In this document: piece by piece, positions 57,441 to 64,000 of the stretch | Numbering within the stretch: the stretch's first letter is position 1 | Layout: every line of letters starts with the position of its first letter | NCBI RefSeq assembly: GCF_009600985.1 | Contig: NZ_VDFP01000008.1 | Location: forward strand, 39,975 to 103,974 | Direction: 5' to 3' | From: Companilactobacillus halodurans | Lineage (GTDB): Bacteria > Bacillota > Bacilli > Lactobacillales > Lactobacillaceae | Length of the DNA: 64,000 nt | Program-made: the position numbers and the translations under genes | Notes under the pieces: generated by a model | The model's database searches: none | The model's input: the letters and a program-made list of their open reading frames with translations, nothing else | Told to the model about the DNA's origin: nothing

Positions 57441-57839
57441 TTAAAGTCCAGCCATTAATTGAGCCTTTTGAAGTTCCATAGTTCTGACACTTCTTGGCAA
57501 GAATCTTCTGATTTCGTCTTCATTGAATCCAACTTGGAGACGTTTGTCATCCATGATGATAGGACGTTTCAAAAGACCAGGGTTTGTTTGAACAAGGTTC
57601 AACAATTGATCAATTGTTAAATCATCCAAATCAATCTTAAGGTTTTGGAATGCCTTTGAACGTGTTGAAATAATTTCTTCTGTACCGTTCTCTGTCATTT
57701 GAAGTACTTGTTTGATTTCTTGCTTATTTAAAGGTTCGGAGTAAATGTTTCTTTCTTTGTAAGGAATGTCATGTTCTTCGAGCCAAGCCTTGGCTTTACG
57801 ACATGATGTGCAACTTGGAGATGTATAAATGGTTACCAT
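57441..57839 (-). CDS. spx: Transcriptional regulator Spx
   Basis: A 132-residue ArsC-like protein that binds the RNA polymerase alpha subunit and switches on thiol-stress genes. The redox switch C10-T-S-C13 is present, as are the RPI motif ([10 protein letters not shown]) near 90 and the [11 protein letters not shown] tail. Spx is held low by SpxH-ClpXP; spxH is in this window. ATG start with AGGAGAG. A possible promoter (TTGAAA then TATGAT, about 16 bp apart) lies near 57890-57930. Confidence 0.95.
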   Translation of the reverse strand: MVTIYTSPSCTSCRKAKAWLEEHDIPYKERNIYSEPLNKQEIKQVLQMTENGTEEIISTRSKAFQNLKIDLDDLTIDQLLNLVQTNPGLLKRPIIMDDKRLQVGFNEDEIRRFLPRSVRTMELQKAQLMAGL

Positions 57840-57996
57840 AAATAATCTCTCCTTTCCTGTGTAGTATCAAACTCTTTAAACACATTAACATTGTAACTTA
57901 CTATCATAATAAAATCTATACTTTTTCAATAAAAAATTACGAATGTTTGTTCTGTTTCGGTTCAATTGTGAAAACACGTACCCGATAAACGGCTCT

Positions 57997-58024
57997 TTAT
58001 GTAAAATTTTCACAAATTACATAA
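57997..58024. repeat. Inverted repeat upstream of spx
   Basis: TTATGTAA and TTACATAA enclose 12 bp (AATTTTCACAAA). It lies about 160 bp upstream of spx and may be an operator or an RNA hairpin. No known site is matched well. Confidence 0.35.
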
Positions 58025-58061
58025 ATACGACGTTATTTATTTTATTAGTTATAATCAATGT

Positions 58062-58078
58062 TACTTTCAATGAAAGTA
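58062..58078. repeat. 17-bp palindrome after the metallo-hydrolase gene
   Basis: TACTTTCA-A-TGAAAGTA, a perfect palindrome around one central base, 20 bp past the stop of the metallo-hydrolase gene. The T-run expected of a terminator is lacking, so its role is open. Confidence 0.4.
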
Positions 58079-58097
58079 TTCATGTCAGTGGTTCAAC

Positions 58098-58823
58098 TTA
58101 CAGTTCTACTTCCAATCCCTTAAATGCATGGATAACAGGAACATCGCTTGCATATTTCTGTGATTGTTTTAACATAGTCTCAACATCAACTGTCTGAGGA
58201 AGATGACTAATCATCAAACGCTTGACATTAGCCTTCTTTGCCAAGGTTCCAGCTTCCTTAGTATTAAGATGAGCTTTACGACCTGTTACATCTTCAGGGA
58301 AGTTAGTATCAGCAATCAAAAGGTCGCAGTCTTTTGCAAAATCTACTAAACCATCGAAGTAAGTTGTATCAGCTGTGTAAACTAAGACCTTTCCTTCTTG
58401 ATTGGTAACACGGATTGCATATGCTGGCACCGGATGAACAGTTTTTAGAAATTCAAATTTCAAATTACCGATCATCGTTGGTTCATAGTCATTATAAGCA
58501 ATACCCTTTGTCGCATTTTCCACAGTTAATTGTGCAAAGTTGACAAAATCTTGAGTGTGACCATAAATTGGTAGTGGACTTTCCTTTTTAGCAGCGAGCC
58601 AATTGTACTGTAAGACACCAACGTCTGCTGTATGATCATGGTGATAATGAGATAAGACGACTTCATCTAGATCAGTTGGTTGCATGTAACTAGCAAGTGC
58701 ATTTAAAACACCGCTCCCACAGTCAATCAACAAGTTCTTGCCATCATCTTGCAAGAGGTAACCGGATGTACCGATTCCCTTATAGGGATAACCACCGTAA
58801 AAACCTAAAACCGTAACTAACAT
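58098..58823 (-). CDS. MBL-fold metallo-hydrolase (YhfI-like)
   Basis: A 241-residue metallo-beta-lactamase-fold hydrolase. The zinc motif SHYHHDHTADVG (HxHxDH) is near 59-70, with further ligands at HPVP, a D in YTADTTY and the C-terminal ISHLPQ. It is related to RNase Z-like proteins, but shorter and without clear tRNA-binding insertion; its substrate is unknown. ATG 58823 with GGAGG is preferred. The frame is open 23 codons further, across the divergent gene's start. Confidence 0.88.
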   Translation of the reverse strand: MLVTVLGFYGGYPYKGIGTSGYLLQDDGKNLLIDCGSGVLNALASYMQPTDLDEVVLSHYHHDHTADVGVLQYNWLAAKKESPLPIYGHTQDFVNFAQLTVENATKGIAYNDYEPTMIGNLKFEFLKTVHPVPAYAIRVTNQEGKVLVYTADTTYFDGLVDFAKDCDLLIADTNFPEDVTGRKAHLNTKEAGTLAKKANVKRLMISHLPQTVDVETMLKQSQKYASDVPVIHAFKGLEVEL

Positions 58824-58866
58824 AGAAAACCTCCAAAATTTATTAATTGAAAGGATTCCAATAATT

Positions 58867-59319
58867 ATGAACATAACATTAAAACTAGGCACATATAATT
58901 TTTTAAAGAGTCAGCTAAATCCTGCTGATACTTTATTAAACCCTTTATTCCACGCTAACGCAGACCATCTTTTGATAAAAAATTTATCCACTTCTGCACA
59001 ATACCGCAGTCTGACAGGAACGTACGATAAATCAAAGAATCTATATTCCTTGACTTATCTAAAATTAAATGCGGACCAAGCTAAGTTATTCGAAAACAAA
59101 TTATTTAGCACCCAACAATTCTCCTTTAATTCTAACTCAACTGCTATCCTCCAAAAAAGCGAAAGTCCAAGAGAATACCTAATTATCAAAACTTTCACCG
59201 AGACGACTCAGATTAAAGATTGGCAAAAAATGCTGCAAAATGATATTCAAAAGCAAATTCAAGGAAATACTGAAGAAGACTTCGGTTTCTTCTCCAAAGC
59301 TTATTCAGTCACAGACTAA
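58867..59319 (+). CDS. Hypothetical protein, 150 residues
   Basis: I do not recognise this protein. It is soluble, has no signal peptide and no cysteine pairs. The last ~60 residues (SPREYLIIKTF...IKDWQKMLQ) vaguely recall the ferredoxin-like antibiotic-biosynthesis-monooxygenase fold, which is only a guess. ATG with an AAAGGA site 9-10 bp upstream supports real translation. It is divergent from the metallo-hydrolase (43 bp between starts) and its 3' end overlaps the convergent permease gene by 11 bp. Confidence 0.65.
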   Translation: MNITLKLGTYNFLKSQLNPADTLLNPLFHANADHLLIKNLSTSAQYRSLTGTYDKSKNLYSLTYLKLNADQAKLFENKLFSTQQFSFNSNSTAILQKSESPREYLIIKTFTETTQIKDWQKMLQNDIQKQIQGNTEEDFGFFSKAYSVTD

Positions 59320-61300
59320 ACTTTTGCTTGACGCTGCGCCATGACACTTGATAACTGATAACGCCGAATAGGCAATAAAGCACCACAAAACCTAAATAAA
59401 TCAAAATAATATTTTTTGATAAATGCTTTCCAGTATTAAAAATAGCCACTGCGGTGAAAGATTGAACTAAAGCAAAGATTAACGGAATCATAAAGGTCAA
59501 GGCATTTTCTTTCTTCACGATACCTTTAATCTTGCTTTCTTCAACGCCGATTTTTTGCAGAGTCCTTAACTGATTCATCTGATGATCGTCACGCAACAAA
59601 ATCCGCAAGGTCAAAACGCTGCCTAAAGCTATTAATAAGGCGACGCTAAATAATGCAACCACGAACAAGTAGAATCCTCCACCTTGAGCGAATTCTTTTT
59701 TAATATCACCCTGTCTAAGAAAACCAGTTTGCATATAAGTACTGGAAGGATATTTTGATTTAGGGTCTTTTTTTAAAACCTGAATAGTCGAATTGGCAAG
59801 CGATTTTTTAAAATTGATTTTCATAAAGTAGGCATCTCGATAACTATCAAGTTTTTCCAATTGTGATTCCTGTAATCTATCACCCTTTTTGAAGTCCCAA
59901 CCGTAAAAGGTATCGTTAACTTCAGAAGGCATCTTTTGATAATAATTATCAGGAACAATCATCATTGGTCCAAAATGCATGGGACTTCCATAAGGAAAAG
60001 AGCTTCCCGTCTTAGCAGTAGCAATCAAAGGAGCATTCTTAACTTCAATATCGTGTTCCTTAAGCGTATTTTTATTAAGGATAGACGAATTGTAATCAAT
60101 TTTTAGGAATTCATGCGAATTAATTTTACTATTACCTTTGCGCATTCGTTTAGGCAATGACTGATATTGCGAGTAGGACATAAATGTCATCGGTTGACGA
60201 ACATAACTTTGATTTTCTTTATTATAATAAGATACTAAATTGATTTTTACATTTGTCTGATAACGACCTTTTATTTTAGCATCACTCTTTTTTAATTCCT
60301 TTTTAATCACTTTGACCGTATCCTTATTGGCGGCCAATTCAAAAGGATAATTGGAATTATAATTTTGATGAACAGCTTGATAGCCAAAGTAACAAAAAGT
60401 CAATAATGCTAAAGCAAATGCCGATACTTCAGTAACGAACCACAAAATAGAAATATTATGAAAAAGTCTTTCTTTCAAATATTTAAATGAAAAAATATTT
60501 ACACCCGAATAAGCAATCGAGTGTATTTTTTGTAGCAAATTTAAGATTGATGGTAAAAAGCCAAAGTAAACTAAATAAGTCCCAAAAATATCAGCTACTA
60601 AAACAAAAAGGATTTCCATTGAAGGACGAGCTGAATAACTGATTGTATGCATATCGTAAAATAAATAAACTGAACAAATTTGCGCTGCAATCAATAGAAT
60701 CAAACCAAATATACCTGCTGGTATCCTTAACCACCAACGAGTTTTAGTACTACGAGATTTCTTCTTGCGTGTCAGTATCAGCAGCGCTTTAAAAGCATTA
60801 ATAAAACTCAGAATCAAAGTCGAAAAGAAGAATAGTCGTACAATTAAAAACAAATCATTCAGACTGATCGACATCTCGAAATTGACTCTTACATGCATTA
60901 AGAAAAGTAACAACATCCCCATAAATTTTTGGAAAATAATAGTTAAACTTAAGCCAATAATCCAAGCGATTGCTTGTACAAATGCCGTTTGAAAAAAACT
61001 AATGGCAACTATTACCCAATCTTGCATCCCCAATTTTTCAAAGGTCAAAAATTCATTGCGCTGTTGTTTTATAAAAAAACCACCCACATAAACCATGTAG
61101 ATAAAAGCAAAGAAAGCAAAAATAACACCAGACGCTTTCACGAGATCATTTAAATAAACTAAGGCTTTGCCTAATGATGGATTGTCGCCCAACGAAAGCA
61201 AAATTCCGAAAACGCCGATGGCAAAACTGCATGCCAAAATATAAATCAAATAGCTATCACGCATATTGTACAGACTGCGTTTAATTATTTTGCGATACAT
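59309..61300 (-). CDS. BceB-like ABC transporter permease
   Basis: A permease of about 663 residues in the FtsX/BceB family. It has roughly ten membrane segments, with a large extracellular domain of about 200 residues (about 320-520), the arrangement of peptide-antibiotic detoxification and sensing permeases. I place the start at ATG 61300 ([17 protein letters not shown]), behind GGAGGGGG; it overlaps the ATPase gene by 20 bp. It probably works with the divergent two-component system to sense and resist a cell-wall-active peptide. Confidence 0.88.
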   Translation of the reverse strand: MYRKIIKRSLYNMRDSYLIYILACSFAIGVFGILLSLGDNPSLGKALVYLNDLVKASGVIFAFFAFIYMVYVGGFFIKQQRNEFLTFEKLGMQDWVIVAISFFQTAFVQAIAWIIGLSLTIIFQKFMGMLLLFLMHVRVNFEMSISLNDLFLIVRLFFFSTLILSFINAFKALLILTRKKKSRSTKTRWWLRIPAGIFGLILLIAAQICSVYLFYDMHTISYSARPSMEILFVLVADIFGTYLVYFGFLPSILNLLQKIHSIAYSGVNIFSFKYLKERLFHNISILWFVTEVSAFALALLTFCYFGYQAVHQNYNSNYPFELAANKDTVKVIKKELKKSDAKIKGRYQTNVKINLVSYYNKENQSYVRQPMTFMSYSQYQSLPKRMRKGNSKINSHEFLKIDYNSSILNKNTLKEHDIEVKNAPLIATAKTGSSFPYGSPMHFGPMMIVPDNYYQKMPSEVNDTFYGWDFKKGDRLQESQLEKLDSYRDAYFMKINFKKSLANSTIQVLKKDPKSKYPSSTYMQTGFLRQGDIKKEFAQGGGFYLFVVALFSVALLIALGSVLTLRILLRDDHQMNQLRTLQKIGVEESKIKGIVKKENALTFMIPLIFALVQSFTAVAIFNTGKHLSKNIILIYLGFVVLYCLFGVISYQVSWRSVKQKFSL

Positions 61301-62051
61301 TAAAGTAACTACCCCCTCCAATAGTGCGCTGCATATTGATGATTTGTTCAAAGAATTGGTCCCGGTTTCCCGGATTGACTATCTCTGAAAAAATCACGCC
61401 ATCCTTTATAAAGACAACGCGACTGCAATAACTAGCTGTAAAGGCATCGTGCGTTGCCATTAAAATAGTTGTTTTTTCGCGTTGATTGACCAATTGCATA
61501 TAATTCAATAAAATAGTCGCTGATTTAGAATCAAGACTTCCTGTTGGCTCGTCCGCAAATAATATTTCAGGACGATTGATTAAAGCCCGGGCTGCCGCCA
61601 CAATCTGTCTTTGGCCTAACGAAAGCTCATCGATATTTCGATTGCTTAAATTTTCAATATTCAATAAATGCATCATATAGTTAAAACGTTCTTCAATCAG
61701 TTTCTTGTTGGCCCGACTCAAGGCTAAAGGCAAAATAACATTTTCCTTAACATTCAGTGAATCGAGCAATTCAAAACTCTGATAAATAAAGCCCATTTTC
61801 TTGCGCCGATATTTAGCTTGTTGATGATCATGCATCTGCGTAATATCTTGACCATCAATCAAAATCTCTCCATGATCTGGTCTTGCATTGGTGGAAAGCA
61901 TATTCAAAAGCGTCGTCTTACCGGCTCCTGATGGGCCCATGATACCGAGGAACTCGCCATGATCGACTTTTAAACTGAAATCCTTGATAGCATGAACGGT
62001 GCTTCTTTTCTTTCCAAAATCCTTTGAGATATTCTTTACAACAATTTGCAT
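61281..62051 (-). CDS. BceA-like ABC transporter ATP-binding protein
   Basis: A 256-residue ATPase: Walker [10 protein letters not shown] near 38-46, signature LSLGQRQ, Walker [15 protein letters not shown] and the H-loop ATHD. The signature LSLGQ differs from the usual LSGGQ, a known variation in this branch. It forms the detoxification module with the permease encoded downstream. ATG with GGAG. It lies 83 bp from the divergent response regulator. Confidence 0.92.
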   Translation of the reverse strand: MQIVVKNISKDFGKKRSTVHAIKDFSLKVDHGEFLGIMGPSGAGKTTLLNMLSTNARPDHGEILIDGQDITQMHDHQQAKYRRKKMGFIYQSFELLDSLNVKENVILPLALSRANKKLIEERFNYMMHLLNIENLSNRNIDELSLGQRQIVAAARALINRPEILFADEPTGSLDSKSATILLNYMQLVNQREKTTILMATHDAFTASYCSRVVFIKDGVIFSEIVNPGNRDQFFEQIINMQRTIGGGSYFNVSQNN

Positions 62052-62134
62052 GGTAATTTCTCCATTAATAAATAATTATTGTTATCATACTAATATACAT
62101 AGTGTCTTTATTCTAGCACGGAGGGAATTTTAAT

Positions 62135-62809
62135 ATGGCTAAAATTATGATTATTGAAGATGACCAATCCATCTCCAAATTAATCAGCGAAAATCTTGCC
62201 AAATGGCAAATCGACTCTTACATCACGACTGATTTCAACAACATCATCGAACAATTTAATGACTATCAACCTGACTTAGTTTTACTCGACATCAATTTAC
62301 CTGTTTATGACGGCTACTATTGGAACCAAGAGATTAGAAAAATTTCTAAGATTCCTATCATTATTATCTCATCACGCAATTCAAACATGGATCAAATCAT
62401 GTCGATGAACATGGGAGCAGATGATTTTGTCGAGAAGCCTTTTTCAATCGACATCTTGATTGCTAAAATCAATGCTCTTTTACGTCGAACTTACGATTTC
62501 ACTAAGAATACCAGCGACATCATCGAATACAACGGTTTGAAACTGAACTTATCCAGCGGCAATGTTGAAATCGGCAATAATAAAATTGACCTTTCAAAAA
62601 ATGAGTACAAGTTGCTGCAGCGCTTATTAAAAGATAAAGGTAAAATCGTCACGCGTGAACAATTGCTAAACTTCATGTGGGACGATGAACGTTTCGTCGA
62701 TGACAATACTTTGACCGTTAACATCAATCGCCTCAGAAGCAAGATTGAAAAATACGGTCTCAAAAATTACATCGTGACTAAAGTCGGACAAGGATACATT
62801 ATTCCTTAA
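62135..62809 (+). CDS. BceR-like response regulator
   Basis: A 224-residue OmpR-family regulator. The receiver domain has D9/D10, phospho-accepting D51 in LVLLDINLP, and K101; the C-terminal winged helix ends KVGQGYI. Paired with an intramembrane-sensing kinase, it would activate the divergent ABC genes. ATG with GGAGG. The kinase gene starts 11 bp downstream. Confidence 0.9.
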   Translation: MAKIMIIEDDQSISKLISENLAKWQIDSYITTDFNNIIEQFNDYQPDLVLLDINLPVYDGYYWNQEIRKISKIPIIIISSRNSNMDQIMSMNMGADDFVEKPFSIDILIAKINALLRRTYDFTKNTSDIIEYNGLKLNLSSGNVEIGNNKIDLSKNEYKLLQRLLKDKGKIVTREQLLNFMWDDERFVDDNTLTVNINRLRSKIEKYGLKNYIVTKVGQGYIIP

Positions 62810-62820
62810 CGAGGTAAATT

Positions 62821-63813
62821 ATGACAATTTTTAAATACTTGCGTGACCACATCTACTCTATCCTGATTGTTTTAATTGGGATGACTTTTGTTGAACTAGT
62901 CTTATTTCTCGACCCTCGAGTTCACTTTCATATCGGTACCTTGATTTATTCTTGGATTTTAGCGGTCATCTTTTTAATTGCCAATTTACTGATTTCTTAC
63001 AATCATAAAAAGAATTGGTATGAGCAACTGACTAATTATCAAGAGGACCTTTCAAAAGAATTAGCCGGTGCTCAAAACAATGAGCAACGATTCATTCAAA
63101 GCAAAATCAATAATATTTCGTTAGAATACCGCAACGAATTGACTAAACTCTATCAAAATCAAAAAGACCAACGTGAATACACTGAATCCTGGGTACATGA
63201 TATTAAAGTTCCTCTAGCTGCTTTGAAATTGTCGCAAGATAACCAGTTAGATAAGGCCTTGATTTCTGAGGAACTGGACCAAATCGATTACCTAGTCGAC
63301 CAAGCACTCTACTTTGCTCGTTTAAATAATTTTTCCAATGACTATCTGATTAAAGAACAGGACTTAAACGACATTGTTAAGGCTTGTATCCGATCCAACA
63401 AACGCCTCTTCATTAGCAAACGTATCGGGATTGATTTTGATATTACCGATAAAAAGGTTTTGACTGATGAAAAGTGGCTGAGTTTTATTATCAATCAAAT
63501 TATTTCTAATAGTTTGAAATATACTGATACTGGTGGAAAAATCACTATTTTCACAGATATGAAAGACAACAATATTCAACTTCATATTAAAGATAATGGG
63601 GTTGGAATTATTGATACAGATATTAGTCGTATCTTTAACAAAGGATTTACAGGTAAGAATGGTCGCCAATCCGGCAGCAAATCCACTGGTATGGGACTTT
63701 ATCTTGTCAAAAATATGGTTGATAAACTTGGCCACACGATTTCCGTCAAATCAAAAATTAATGAAGGAACCGAATTCATCATTACCTTCTTGGATTTACC
63801 TTATTACAAGTAA
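62821..63813 (+). CDS. BceS-like intramembrane-sensing histidine kinase
   Basis: A 330-residue kinase with two membrane helices (about 13-31 and 40-60) joined by only a few extracellular residues, so it has no sensor domain of its own. This is the hallmark of BceS kinases that receive their signal from the BceAB transporter. The H-box is WVHDIKVPLAALK near 128, with N-box NQIISNSLKY and G-boxes DNGVGI and STGMGLYL. ATG with GAGG. Confidence 0.92.
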   Translation: MTIFKYLRDHIYSILIVLIGMTFVELVLFLDPRVHFHIGTLIYSWILAVIFLIANLLISYNHKKNWYEQLTNYQEDLSKELAGAQNNEQRFIQSKINNISLEYRNELTKLYQNQKDQREYTESWVHDIKVPLAALKLSQDNQLDKALISEELDQIDYLVDQALYFARLNNFSNDYLIKEQDLNDIVKACIRSNKRLFISKRIGIDFDITDKKVLTDEKWLSFIINQIISNSLKYTDTGGKITIFTDMKDNNIQLHIKDNGVGIIDTDISRIFNKGFTGKNGRQSGSKSTGMGLYLVKNMVDKLGHTISVKSKINEGTEFIITFLDLPYYK

Positions 63814-63859
63814 AAGAGAGCTGCAGCAATCATTTTTGATTACTTGCAGCTCTCTTTTA
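63812..63859. terminator. Terminator after the BceS-like gene
   Basis: Long stem AAAAGAGAGCTGCA.G.AATCA with its complement, ending in TCTCTTTT. It begins at the stop codon. Confidence 0.9.
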
Positions 63860-63885
63860 CTATCTATTTAATAAGGCTGTACGAT

Positions 63886-63926
63886 AAATAAAGTTGATAG
63901 GTATTTTGCCATCAACTTTATTTTTG
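63886..63926. terminator. Second hairpin with T-runs near the right edge
   Basis: AATAAAGTTGAT/ATCAACTTTATT stem with a 12-base loop and a following TTTTT on the plus strand. It probably ends a minus-strand gene beyond the window. In 63927-64000 a short minus-strand frame ends at tandem stops, but too little is visible to name it. Confidence 0.6.
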
Positions 63927-64000
63927 TATACCATTTATTAGTAATAACCATTTAAGAACACCAAAAAAGGACACCATTCATGCCCTTTAGATGTTCGACC

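Noticed and set aside
58003..58017. CodY box (AATTTTCWGAAAATT) upstream of spx
   Set aside because: Three mismatches in 15 in an A/T-rich region are not convincing; kept only as a remark under the palindromes.

Overview
The window is chromosomal DNA from a low-GC Gram-positive bacterium of the family Lactobacillaceae. The evidence is AT-rich codon use, purine-rich AGGAGG-type ribosome sites with several TTG starts, the conserved ymfF-ymfH-ymfI-rodZ-pgsA-cinA-recA-rny and spx/mecA/coiA/spxH/relQ/nadK neighbourhoods, HPr kinase, SLAP and MucBP surface domains, and a SecA without the zinc tail. A Companilactobacillus-like species is my guess, not shown by the sequence. I see no tRNA, rRNA, CRISPR array, prophage or complete insertion sequence.

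Layout. 1-1.7 kb: the 3' part of a cell-surface protein gene. 1.8-6.7 kb: uvrB-uvrA with a LexA-type box upstream. 6.8-11.6 kb: an MFS transporter, a secreted-type phosphodiesterase family enzyme, phosphoglucomutase and a small XRE regulator. 11.8-15.3 kb: hprK-lgt-trxB and two small membrane proteins. 15.4-22.8 kb: the phosphate system, with phoP-phoR followed by pstS-C-A-B-B-phoU; pstS has a candidate Pho box. 22.8-27 kb: prfB (programmed +1 frameshift), secA, hpf. 27-29.8 kb: comFA-comFC and divergent yigZ. 29.9-33.5 kb: a membrane-anchored XRE protein, tagO, rny. 33.6-42.7 kb: recA, cinA (C-terminal domain only), pgsA, rodZ, ymfI, two M16 peptidase-like genes, ftsK. 42.7-48 kb: DUF1149, trmL, an AI-2E-family permease, then the plus-strand genes pgl, uppP and cutC. 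48-54.4 kb: relQ-nadK-rluA family-mgtE, spxH, coiA, mecA. 54.5-57.8 kb: a large BspA-like repeat surface protein between mecA and spx. 58-63.8 kb: a metallo-hydrolase, an unknown small protein and a BceAB/BceRS-like transporter and two-component module.

How the genes work together. Most of the window is housekeeping: DNA repair (uvrAB, recA), protein export and translation (secA, prfB, hpf), envelope synthesis (lgt, tagO, pgsA, uppP, rodZ) and phosphate uptake. A second theme is competence and stress proteolysis: comFA, comFC, coiA, cinA and recA, together with Spx, its adaptor SpxH and MecA.

The most interesting signals are regulatory. A shared T(A/G)CGTA(A/T)T element lies just upstream of all three competence loci (comFA, coiA, cinA) and resembles the streptococcal ComX cin-box. 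A LexA-type box upstream of recA is built into the cinA terminator hairpin. Direct repeats form a candidate Pho box at pstS. phoP translation overlaps the stop codon of the frameshift-regulated prfB gene. A strong terminator-like hairpin sits in the presumed trmL leader. I did not find a convincing wholly new multi-gene system.
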